Below are positions 1-5,639 of a DNA stretch of 5,946 nt, piece by piece. Below the pieces are notes generated by a model. It saw only the letters and a program-made list of their open reading frames with translations. It was not told the DNA's origin and made no database searches. Location of the stretch: the NCBI GenBank assembly GCA_007132145.1, contig SLPE01000170.1, positions 1 through 5,946 of the forward strand. The letters are read 5' to 3'. The first letter of the stretch is position 1. Every line of letters begins with the position of its first letter. Made by a program: the position numbers and the translations under genes. This stretch comes from Candidatus Izemoplasma sp. GTDB lineage: Bacteria > Bacillota_I > Bacilli_A > Izemoplasmatales > Izemoplasmataceae.

Positions 1-595
1 ACGCAAGGAAAACAAGAACGTCCACGTCAAAGACCAACTCTTCGCGACGCTTGAAACCGCATCGCGACGCATCGACCTGCCCAACAAGAAGCCTTTCGTC
101 CTCACCGATACCATCGGCTTCATCTCCAACCTTCCGCCCGACCTCGTCGACTCCTTCAAATCGACACTCGAAGAAATCAAGGAAGCCGACCTGCTCATCC
201 ACGTCGTCGACTTTTCCAACCCCTATTACTTCTACCAGATCATGACGACTCAAAAAGTGCTCGAAGAACTCGGCGTCGACGACATCGACACCCTCTACGT
301 CTTCAACAAGATCGACTTGAACCAGGACAACCTCCCCCACGGTTTCACCCCGAGCGTCAAAATCTCCCTCACCGAACGCAAGAACATCGACGTCCTCATC
401 GACAAGATCTTCGAACAACTCGCCAAAGAGGACATCGTCGCCTGCTACACGATCCCTTACGATGCCGGCGACATCGTCAACGTCTTGAGCGAACACAGTG
501 AAATCCTCGAACAGAAAAACGACGAAAGCGGTACACATGTCAAGGCCCGCGTCTCCCCCGCCTTGCGCGAACAAATCAAAAAGTACGAGGTATGA
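1..595 (+). CDS. hflX: GTPase HflX, C-terminal part (5' end outside window)
   Basis: HflX is a cytoplasmic GTPase that binds the 50S subunit and splits stalled or idle 70S ribosomes, notably in heat or antibiotic stress (family knowledge). The first whole codon is at position 2 and 197 residues are visible. They include the switch region LFATLE (residues 13-18), the G3 motif DTIGF (36-40) followed by the family-typical SNLPPDLVDSFKSTLEE stretch, the G4 motif NKID (102-105), a degenerate G5 (ISLTE, 121-125, where SAKTG is usual) and the usual C-terminal HflX tail with IPYDAGDIV (151-159). The N-terminal HflX domain and the P-loop lie upstream of the window. The frame is open to TGA at 593-595, only 3 nt before the next ATG, so the gene is probably cotranscribed with the ABC-F gene. 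Identification is confident; the degenerate G5 is common enough in GTPases not to imply inactivity. Confidence 0.93.
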   Translation, partial: RKENKNVHVKDQLFATLETASRRIDLPNKKPFVLTDTIGFISNLPPDLVDSFKSTLEEIKEADLLIHVVDFSNPYYFYQIMTTQKVLEELGVDDIDTLYVFNKIDLNQDNLPHGFTPSVKISLTERKNIDVLIDKIFEQLAKEDIVACYTIPYDAGDIVNVLSEHSEILEQKNDESGTHVKARVSPALREQIKKYEV

Positions 596-598
596 CCC

Positions 599-2137
599 AT
601 GCTCAACGTCTCCCGCTTGACCATTAGAACGACCCAAGACGGCTTCACGCTCGTCGACGATTTGTCGTTCACCCTGAACGCCGGAGAATCCTTTGCGATC
701 ATCGGCAGCGAAGGCGCGGGAAAATCGACGTTGTTGCAAGCAATCCATCGATGTCCGACACCGCACGTCGACATCACAGGCGACATACGCTCCCACGGAA
801 AAACCGCCTATCTCGAGCAAGACGTCCTCGCCACATGGCGCCATGAGACCTTGCTCGATTTCTTCGTCAAGACGACGCCGGACGAAATCCCTCCCCCCGA
901 AGCCTTCGAGCGCCTCGCCGACATGAAACGCCGCCTCAACGAAGTCGGATTCCCCGATGCGTCCTATGACGAGACACGCCGTCTAGAAAGCTATAGCGGC
1001 GGGGAAATCGTCAAACTCGCCGTCGCAAAACTCCTGCTCTCCGACGCCGACATCTTCTTGCTCGACGAGCCGACGAACGACCTCGATTTCGAGACGATCG
1101 TCTTCCTCGAAGACTTCATCGTCTCCACCGACAAGGCCGTCTTGTTCATCTCCCACGATGAAGCGCTGCTCGAAGCGACGGCGACCGGCATCATCCATCT
1201 GCGCCGCATTATGAAAAGGACCCGGGCCGAAACGGCCTTTCTCAAATGCGATTACGCTTCGTATGTCGAGCGCTTCGAAAGCGATTTGGCACGACAAGAG
1301 ACCCTCGCCCGCAAGGAGCGTGCCGAACACCGAAAGAAAGTCGAACGGTTCCGCCGCATCTATCAAAAAGTCGAACACCGTCAAAACCAGGCGGTTCGCG
1401 ACCCCGAGACGGCACGGTTGTTGAAGAAGAAGATCAAAAGCCTCAAAAGCACGGAAAAACGCTATGAAAAGGAAAAAGAGGGTTTCATCCCGATTCCCGA
1501 AAGGGAAGAACCGGTCGACTTGCGTTTCGACCCTTCGCTGGCCTTCCCGAAAGGGAAATCCGTCTTCGAACTGTCGCTGGCCACCTTGGAAAGGGGCGGC
1601 AAGACACTCTCGAAAAACATCGAACTTTCGGTCAAAGGCCCGGAAAAAATCGCCATCATCGGTAAGAACGGCGTCGGCAAAACGACTTTGTTGCATGCCG
1701 TTCACGAACATTTGAAGACCCGTCCGGGCATCCGGGCGGGCCTGATGATGCAGCACTATGAAGACCTTGCTCCGCACGCGAGCGCCCTGACGTTCCTCAT
1801 CGGTGCCGATGCCGACCGCCAAGAAGAAGCGCGTGTCCGTAAAATGATGGGTGCGCTCGCCTTCGAGCGCAACGAGATGGAGCAGTCTCCGCATGACCTC
1901 TCGGGCGGACAAAAAGCCAAACTCTGTCTGCTCAAGATGGTCCTCGAAAGCAACAACGTCCTCCTCCTCGATGAACCGACGAGGAATCTCAGCCCCTTGA
2001 GCGCGCCGCAAATCCATCGTCTTCTCGAACGTTTCGGCGGCGCGATCGTTTGCGTCACCCACGACAGACGGTTCATCGACAACGTCTTCGACACTCTCTA
2101 TGAACTCACGCCCGCAGGCCTTCACAAACGGGCCTGA
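599..2137 (+). CDS. ABC-F family ATPase (two nucleotide-binding domains, no membrane domain)
   Basis: A 512-residue soluble protein with two ABC domains and no membrane segments. This is the ABC-F layout, whose members bind the ribosomal E site and rescue stalled or antibiotic-blocked ribosomes. Domain 1: Walker A GSEGAGKS (36-43), Q-loop near YLEQD (71-75), signature YSGGE (132-136), Walker B DIFLLDEPTNDLD (151-163), H-loop SHD (185-187). A charged, probably coiled-coil interdomain linker covers about 220-295, with a short break near 261-272. Domain 2: Walker A GKNGVGKT (355-362), signature LSGGQ (434-438), Walker B LLLDEPTRNL (455-464), H-loop THD (487-489). Both catalytic glutamates (E157, E459) are present. 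About 88 residues separate Walker A from the signature in domain 1, so the EttA-type arm insertion is absent. Domain 2 is odd: DEPTRNLSPLS replaces the usual DEPTNHLD, so the D-loop aspartate is Ser465. GAGG at 587-590 lies 8 nt before the ATG. Subfamily and any drug-resistance role cannot be assigned from sequence alone. Confidence 0.9.
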   Translation: MLNVSRLTIRTTQDGFTLVDDLSFTLNAGESFAIIGSEGAGKSTLLQAIHRCPTPHVDITGDIRSHGKTAYLEQDVLATWRHETLLDFFVKTTPDEIPPPEAFERLADMKRRLNEVGFPDASYDETRRLESYSGGEIVKLAVAKLLLSDADIFLLDEPTNDLDFETIVFLEDFIVSTDKAVLFISHDEALLEATATGIIHLRRIMKRTRAETAFLKCDYASYVERFESDLARQETLARKERAEHRKKVERFRRIYQKVEHRQNQAVRDPETARLLKKKIKSLKSTEKRYEKEKEGFIPIPEREEPVDLRFDPSLAFPKGKSVFELSLATLERGGKTLSKNIELSVKGPEKIAIIGKNGVGKTTLLHAVHEHLKTRPGIRAGLMMQHYEDLAPHASALTFLIGADADRQEEARVRKMMGALAFERNEMEQSPHDLSGGQKAKLCLLKMVLESNNVLLLDEPTRNLSPLSAPQIHRLLERFGGAIVCVTHDRRFIDNVFDTLYELTPAGLHKRA

Positions 2138-2140
2138 TGG

Positions 2141-2147
2141 AAAGGAG
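2141..2147 (+). promoter_or_regulatory. Ribosome binding site that fixes a TTG start
   Basis: AAAGGAG lies 8 nt before TTG 2156-2158. The only nearby ATG (2148-2150) opens a frame that stops after three codons, so TTG is the credible start of the radical SAM gene. Confidence 0.8.
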
Positions 2148-2155
2148 ATGACCCC

Positions 2156-3079
2156 TTGAAAACCTACAAACACCTCTACGGACCGATTCCCTCGCGCCGT
2201 CTCGGTCGCTCGCTCGGCATCTCCGTGACCGAGGAGAAGACATGCAATTTCAATTGCATCTACTGCCAGGTCGGCAAAACCCTCCACCATCTTGAACGCC
2301 CGAAACCTCTACTCGATGTAGACGCCGCACTCGACGAACTCGCTACCGCCATCGACTCATCGAGCCCCTTCGACGTCGTCTCCATCGTCGGAAACGGCGA
2401 ACCGACGCTCGAATCCCGACTCGATGTTCTCATCGACGGCATCAAGTGCCTGACGGACAAACCCGTCGCCTTGATCACCAACGGCTCGCTTTTCCATATT
2501 GACAGCGTTTGCGAGTCGGCTTCGAAAGCGGACATCGTCCTGCCGAGTCTCAACGGCTACGATGAGAGGACTTTCAAAAGCATTCACCGCCCTGTGAACA
2601 ACTTGACGTTCGAACGCGTCCTCGAAGGGCTCCGCGCCTTCTGTCGCACCTATGAAGGCCAAACTTGGCTCGAAATCATGTTCATCGAAGGTCTCAACGA
2701 CGACGATGAATCCCTTGAAGCCTACCATGCCTTGCTCGAAACGATCGACTTCGACCGGCTCTTTCTCAACACGGTCGTCCGTCCTCCCGCGAAGTCGGAC
2801 GTGAACCCCGTGAGCGCCGAACGGATGCTCCAGATCGCGGACCGCCTGAAGGGCGTCGCCATTCATACGCTCGCCGACGGTGCATTCGCGAGTGCGATCG
2901 AAGACGACTACGACGCCTTGCTCAGTCTGATTCGCCACCATCCGATGCATCAACACGAAATAGACGCGTTTTTGGCCTCGAGAGACGCCGATGCGACGGC
3001 TTTGTATGAACGTCTCGCAGCCGATCCCGGCGTCGAAAGCGTCGACTACAAGGGGTTCATCATCTATCGCCTCGTCTAA
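2156..3079 (+). CDS. Radical SAM protein, TYW1-like COG0731 type
   Basis: A 307-residue protein starting at TTG behind a strong ribosome binding site. It carries the radical SAM cluster motif CNFNCIYC (C30, C34, C37, spacing CX3CX2C), which would bind a [4Fe-4S] cluster that cleaves S-adenosylmethionine. GNGEPT (79-84) matches the glycine-rich SAM-binding strand of the fold. The N-terminal GPIPSRRLGRSLGIS (9-23) is the hallmark of a widespread bacterial family annotated as COG0731, related to the wyosine-forming tRNA enzyme TYW1; its bacterial substrate is not established as far as I know. The last 50 or so residues (about 254-307, with RHHPMHQHEIDAFL and a closing DYKGFIIYRLV) look like a small winged-helix domain. 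The gene follows the ABC-F gene by 18 nt and is the last of the run, ending at TAA ahead of a terminator. Family assignment is firm; a tRNA role is only inference. Confidence 0.88.
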   Translation: MKTYKHLYGPIPSRRLGRSLGISVTEEKTCNFNCIYCQVGKTLHHLERPKPLLDVDAALDELATAIDSSSPFDVVSIVGNGEPTLESRLDVLIDGIKCLTDKPVALITNGSLFHIDSVCESASKADIVLPSLNGYDERTFKSIHRPVNNLTFERVLEGLRAFCRTYEGQTWLEIMFIEGLNDDDESLEAYHALLETIDFDRLFLNTVVRPPAKSDVNPVSAERMLQIADRLKGVAIHTLADGAFASAIEDDYDALLSLIRHHPMHQHEIDAFLASRDADATALYERLAADPGVESVDYKGFIIYRLV

Positions 3080-3095
3080 TCTGACGACAAGACCT

Positions 3096-3125
3096 AAAAA
3101 AAACACCCTTTAAACGGTGTTTTTT
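3096..3125. terminator. Probable bidirectional intrinsic terminator
   Basis: The arms AAAAAACACC (3098-3107) and GGTGTTTTTT (3116-3125) pair perfectly over 10 bp around an 8-nt loop. The right arm ends in six T, and the left side carries eight A (3096-3103), which read as T on the other strand. The hairpin sits between the convergent radical SAM gene (stop 3079) and lipoprotein gene (stop 3141), so it can end transcripts from both. The GC core is short (CACC/GGTG). Confidence 0.82.
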
Positions 3126-3140
3126 CGTGTGTTCAGCCAA

Positions 3141-3560
3141 TCATTCCGGCGTCGGATACGTCCCCTCGTCGAGTTGTGTGAAGAGCTCGAAAATCTCCGG
3201 GGCCCCGACACGTTGTTCGATGTAGCGTTTCCCTTCCATGACGATCATCGTCGGCACGAACTGCACGCCGGGACCCGGCGCATCTCCATCGAAACCGTGA
3301 CTGATGTCGGCGAAGTACATCGGATGTGTTTCTTCGAACGCTTCGGCGAACGCTTCGACATTCGGCGCGATCTGATTACATACGGCGCAATAGATCGAAA
3401 AGGCATAAATGAGCCAGATGCCTTCTTCCTCGATAGCCTCGACGGCATGCCAATCCGGCAAGTCGTAAGATTTTTCTTCGTTCTCGCAAGAACATCCGGT
3501 CAATGCCGAAATCGTCAACACCAACAGCCCTATCATGAAAAGCCTTTTCAATCCGCGCAT
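3141..3560 (-). CDS. Thioredoxin-like lipoprotein
   Basis: A predicted 139-residue exported lipoprotein. Residues 2-6 are basic, 7-20 form a hydrophobic segment, and LTGC (20-23) is a lipobox, so Cys23 would be lipidated and the protein anchored outside the cytoplasmic membrane. The mature part has a thioredoxin-like pattern: a beta strand WLIYAFS, the dithiol motif CAVC (C58, C61) followed by NQIAPNV, and FVPT with the likely cis-proline P103 before a strand and a final helix. The CXXC is not the usual CGPC or CPPC, so the partner and direction of thiol exchange are unknown. The frame is open further upstream to 3710, but AGGAG (3572-3568) lies 7 nt before the ATG at 3560 and a TATAAT box lies inside the longer version, so the short start is preferred; the ATG at 3566 is too close to the ribosome binding site. 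It lies 104 bp downstream of dus on the same strand and may be transcribed with it or from its own promoter. Confidence 0.82.
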   Translation of the reverse strand: MRGLKRLFMIGLLVLTISALTGCSCENEEKSYDLPDWHAVEAIEEEGIWLIYAFSIYCAVCNQIAPNVEAFAEAFEETHPMYFADISHGFDGDAPGPGVQFVPTMIVMEGKRYIEQRVGAPEIFELFTQLDEGTYPTPE

Positions 3561-3567
3561 GCGCATT

Positions 3568-3572
3568 CTCCT
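3568..3572 (-). promoter_or_regulatory. Ribosome binding site of the lipoprotein gene
   Basis: AGGAG on the minus strand has 7 nt to the ATG at 3560 but only 1 nt to the ATG at 3566. This favours the second ATG as the start. Confidence 0.7.
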
Positions 3573-3623
3573 ATCGGAACACCGTTGCCGCGTCCTTGCG
3601 CTGTCACATCGATCGGGTTCCAG

Positions 3624-3636
3624 TGGTATTATACCA
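3624..3636. repeat. 13-bp palindrome over the -10 box (possible operator)
   Basis: TGGTAT and ATACCA form perfect 6-bp arms around a single central T. The palindrome covers the whole -10 hexamer of the lipoprotein promoter, where a bound dimeric regulator would block RNA polymerase. Part of the symmetry comes from the TATAAT box itself, so a function is only a suggestion. Confidence 0.35.
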
Positions 3637-3655
3637 TACCCATCCCGATTATGAA
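3628..3655 (-). promoter_or_regulatory. Promoter of the lipoprotein gene (extended -10)
   Basis: On the minus strand a perfect TATAAT (3633-3628) is preceded by TGG (3636-3634), giving an extended -10 element. TTCATA (3655-3650) is a 4-of-6 match to the -35 box with a 16-nt spacer. Transcription would begin near 3621, giving a leader of about 60 nt before the ATG at 3560. Confidence 0.65.
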
Positions 3656-3658
3656 TCG
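3646..3658. repeat. Dyad CGATT-N3-AATCG, copy 1 (possible operator)
   Basis: Perfect 5-bp arms lie around ATG and overlap the -35 box of the lipoprotein promoter. An identical dyad lies 28 bp further upstream. The repeated arms and position suggest a regulator site; no protein is known for it here. Confidence 0.4.
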
Positions 3659-3664
3659 AACTGC

Positions 3665-4645
3665 TCAATCCGCCGATTCCAAATCGGAAAAATATGTCTC
3701 GACAGCGCAAAAAAGCGCCTTTTCCGTTTCAATCCGGTTCAAGTGTCTCTTGAACGTCCCGGCATTGTAGAGGCCTTTGACGTACCATGCCGCATGGCTG
3801 CGCATCTCCAAGACGCCGATTCTCTCGCCCTTGAGACCGATCAGATGCGCGGCATGCTCGAGAATCATCCGTTTCCGTTCCGTCGGCGGGATTTTCGCTT
3901 CATAGGTCCCCTTCGTCAAATGATCGACGCATTGTCCGATCAACCACGGGTTTCCCAAGAGCGCCCGGCCGATCATCACCGCGTCCGCTCCGGTTTGTTC
4001 GAGCATCCGTTGTGCATCTTCGGGCGATGTGACGTCGCCGTTGCCGATCACGGGAATCGATACGGCATCCTTGACGGCCTTGATGAGCGCCCAGTCCGCG
4101 GAACCGCTGTACATCTGCGTGCGCGTCCGCGCATGGACGGCAATCGCACTCGCGCCGGCGGATTCTATCACCTTAGCCATCGAAACGGCATTGATGTTGT
4201 CGGTGCTCCAACCACTGCGGATTTTGACGGTGACGGGCTTTTTGGAGGCTTTCACGATGGTCCGTACGAGCGAAGCGGCTTTGTCTTCATCGCGCATCAA
4301 CGCGGAACCGCCGTTGTTCTTGACGACTTTGGGCACGGGACATCCCATGTTGAAATCGATGAGCGCGGCCCTTGAAACGCGCGAAGCGTAATCGGCGGCT
4401 TCCGCGAGACTCGCCTCGTCTGCCCCGAAGAGTTGCGCGACGACGACGCCTTCGTCTTCGCCGACGGCGAGCATCTCGAGCGTCTTATGGTTGCGGTAGC
4501 AAATGCCCTTGTCGCTGATCATTTCCGTGTAGATCAGCGCCGCGCCCTGTTTGGCCGCGATTCGTCGATAGGCGGCGTTGGATATGCCGGCCATCGGCGC
4601 AACGACGACGGGATTGGGAAAACGTATGCCGGCGATATCGAACAT
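3665..4645 (-). CDS. dusB: tRNA-dihydrouridine synthase (DusB type)
   Basis: A 326-residue flavoenzyme that reduces specific uridines in tRNA to dihydrouridine, using FMN and NADPH (family knowledge). The TIM-barrel motifs appear in order: FMN-binding APMAG (16-20), the switch TEMIS (40-44), NMGCP (99-103) with the catalytic Cys102, VKIRSGW (140-146) with Lys141, [13 protein letters not shown] (169-181), GNGDV (201-205), and [10 protein letters not shown] (225-234). The C-terminal helical tRNA-binding domain carries [11 protein letters not shown] (281-291). Length and motifs match the DusB branch common in Bacillota. The frame also has an ATG at 4666, but AGGAGG (4658-4653) sits 7 nt before the ATG at 4645 and inside the longer version, so 4645 is chosen. 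The gene is divergent from hslO; in Bacillus relatives hslO and dus lie in the same neighbourhood. No hairpin terminator follows its TGA, so reading through into the lipoprotein gene is possible. Confidence 0.93.
   Translation of the reverse strand: MFDIAGIRFPNPVVVAPMAGISNAAYRRIAAKQGAALIYTEMISDKGICYRNHKTLEMLAVGEDEGVVVAQLFGADEASLAEAADYASRVSRAALIDFNMGCPVPKVVKNNGGSALMRDEDKAASLVRTIVKASKKPVTVKIRSGWSTDNINAVSMAKVIESAGASAIAVHARTRTQMYSGSADWALIKAVKDAVSIPVIGNGDVTSPEDAQRMLEQTGADAVMIGRALLGNPWLIGQCVDHLTKGTYEAKIPPTERKRMILEHAAHLIGLKGERIGVLEMRSHAAWYVKGLYNAGTFKRHLNRIETEKALFCAVETYFSDLESAD
3673..3687. repeat. Dyad CGATT-N3-AATCG, copy 2 (possible operator)
   Basis: CCGATT and AATCGG form 6-bp arms around CCA, and the core has the same arms as copy 1. 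It lies inside the last codons of dus, upstream of the lipoprotein promoter. No T-run follows on either strand in a position that would make it a terminator. Confidence 0.4.
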
Positions 4646-4652
4646 CGAATGA

Positions 4653-4658
4653 CCTCCT
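4653..4658 (-). promoter_or_regulatory. Ribosome binding site that fixes the dus start
   Basis: A perfect AGGAGG on the minus strand with a 7-nt spacer to the ATG at 4645. It rules against the in-frame ATG at 4666, which lies upstream of the site. Confidence 0.85.
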
Positions 4659-4673
4659 CTTGTCATGTCTCAT

Positions 4674-4702
4674 ATTTTCCCATAAATCTCCGCGGTCTTC
4701 AA
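4674..4702 (-). promoter_or_regulatory. Possible weak promoter of dus
   Basis: On the minus strand TTGAAG (4702-4697) and GAAAAT (4679-4674) are separated by 17 nt, and each matches the consensus at 4 of 6 bases. A start near 4667 would give a leader of about 22 nt. The position is right for dus, but the match is weak. Confidence 0.3.
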
Positions 4703-4710
4703 GCGATTTG

Positions 4711-4719
4711 TGCTATAAT
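4711..4719 (+). promoter_or_regulatory. Extended -10 promoter of hslO
   Basis: TGCTATAAT is a perfect extended -10 element. I see no good -35 box 16-18 nt upstream, which fits extended -10 promoters. Transcription would begin about 4725-4727, only about 12 nt before the hslO ATG. Confidence 0.65.
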
Positions 4720-4737
4720 GGGCGAGGTGGTGAGACA

Positions 4738-5625
4738 ATGGAAGACTATGTGGTAAAAGCTTACGCCTATGACGGAACCGTACGGATGTACGCCGCTTCG
4801 ACGACACGTCTCGTCGAAGACGCGCGACGGATACACGATTTGTGGCCGACAAGCGCCGCCGCGCTCGGTCGGACGCTCACGGCGGTCGCCATCATGGGGA
4901 CGACTTATCCGGCAGGCGACGAACTTACGATCCGCTTTGAAAGCGACGGAGACCTCGGCGGTATGATCGTCACGACGAAATGCGACGGATACGTCCGCGG
5001 GACGCTCGGCAATCCGCATGTGCTGATGCAAAAACCCGACGGGAAGCTCGATGTCGGAGGCGCGGTCGGAAAAGGCTTCCTCCATGTGACGAAAGACTTG
5101 AAAGTCCGTGATATCTTCACGTCGACGAGCGAAATCGTGACCGGGGAAATCGGCGACGATTTCGCCTATTACTTCGCACAAAGCGAGCAGATACCTTCCG
5201 TCGTCGCCCTCGGGGTCAAAGTCGGAGAGGACAACGCCGTCATGCATGCCGGCGGCATCATTCTCCAAGCGATGCCCGGGTGCAAAGAAGAAACCATCGC
5301 GACTATAGAGGCGCGTGCGTCGGCGATGGCGAACGTGACGACGCTTCTCGAAGACAGGAAAACGCCCGAGGACCTGATTGCGGTCTTGGCCGATGAAAAC
5401 GCCCGGATCCTCGAAAGGAAACCGCTCGGTTATCGGTGCGATTGCTCGAAGGAGACGTTCGAACGTGGTCTCATTGCCCTCGGAAACGAAGAACTCCGTA
5501 GTTTGCTCGAAGAACAGGGAACGATTGAAACGACATGTCATTTCTGTCAGGCGATTTGGCGTTTCACCGAAGTCGATGTACGTCGGCTGATGAAGCAGTC
5601 TAAAGAAAAGGGATCCGCGTCGTGA
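4738..5625 (+). CDS. hslO: Redox-regulated chaperone Hsp33
   Basis: Hsp33 is a cytoplasmic holdase that is kept inactive by zinc and is switched on when its cysteines are oxidised under heat and oxidant stress. The 295-residue product begins EDYVVKAYAYDG, close to the Bacillus protein. It keeps the N-terminal core features WPTSAAALGRTLTA (36-49), DGKLDVGGAVG (101-111) and SEIVTGEIGDDFAYY (131-145), AGGIILQAMPG (171-181), and the C-terminal zinc centre C234-X-C236 and C267-X2-C270. All four zinc cysteines are present, so the redox switch should work. The frame is open upstream to 4660, but the ATG at 4738 gives the normal N-terminus and has GAGGTG (4724-4729) 8 nt before it. An extended -10 promoter lies just upstream. 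The last codons form the left arm of the terminator shared with glyA, giving a short KEKGSAS tail. Confidence 0.94.
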   Translation: MEDYVVKAYAYDGTVRMYAASTTRLVEDARRIHDLWPTSAAALGRTLTAVAIMGTTYPAGDELTIRFESDGDLGGMIVTTKCDGYVRGTLGNPHVLMQKPDGKLDVGGAVGKGFLHVTKDLKVRDIFTSTSEIVTGEIGDDFAYYFAQSEQIPSVVALGVKVGEDNAVMHAGGIILQAMPGCKEETIATIEARASAMANVTTLLEDRKTPEDLIAVLADENARILERKPLGYRCDCSKETFERGLIALGNEELRSLLEEQGTIETTCHFCQAIWRFTEVDVRRLMKQSKEKGSAS

Positions 5626-5639
5626 GCGGATCCCTTTTT
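5606..5639. terminator. Terminator shared by convergent hslO and glyA
   Basis: GGGATCCGC (5610-5618) and GCGGATCCC (5626-5634) pair perfectly around a 7-nt loop that holds the hslO stop codon. The stem extends by four A-T pairs (5606-5609 with 5635-5638), and TTTTT follows at 5635-5639. On the opposite strand the hairpin is followed by TTTTCTTTA, so it probably also ends glyA transcripts. Confidence 0.85.

Noticed and set aside
983..2290. A 435-codon open frame on the minus strand opposite the ABC-F gene
   Set aside because: It lies antisense to a gene with all ABC motifs intact, shows no recognisable domain, and is explained by the GC-rich codon bias, which removes stops from the antisense frame. 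I see no ribosome binding site for it.
2357..3106. A 249-codon minus-strand frame opposite the radical SAM gene
   Set aside because: Antisense shadow of a clear gene; low-complexity, charge-rich translation with no family resemblance, and it starts inside the terminator region.
3141..3710. Longer 189-residue version of the lipoprotein
   Set aside because: The extra 50 residues have no signal or domain character, overlap the end of dus, contain the TATAAT promoter and would bury the signal peptide inside the protein.
3705..3719. Hairpin GCGC-A6-GCGC within dus
   Set aside because: Only four GC pairs, inside coding sequence, and no T-run follows on either strand, so it is not a convincing terminator.
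3596..4375. A 259-codon plus-strand frame opposite dus
   Set aside because: Shadow of dus; the translation has no motif and the minus-strand frame carries every DusB signature.
4666..4737. Inverted repeat TGTCTCA ... TGAGACA flanking the dus / hslO intergenic region
   Set aside because: Seven-base arms 58 nt apart do not extend by even one further base pair, and one arm overlaps the hslO translation start region, so chance is the simplest reading.
4699..5541. A 280-codon minus-strand frame opposite hslO
   Set aside because: Shadow of hslO caused by codon bias; it also runs across the hslO promoter region and has no recognisable domain.
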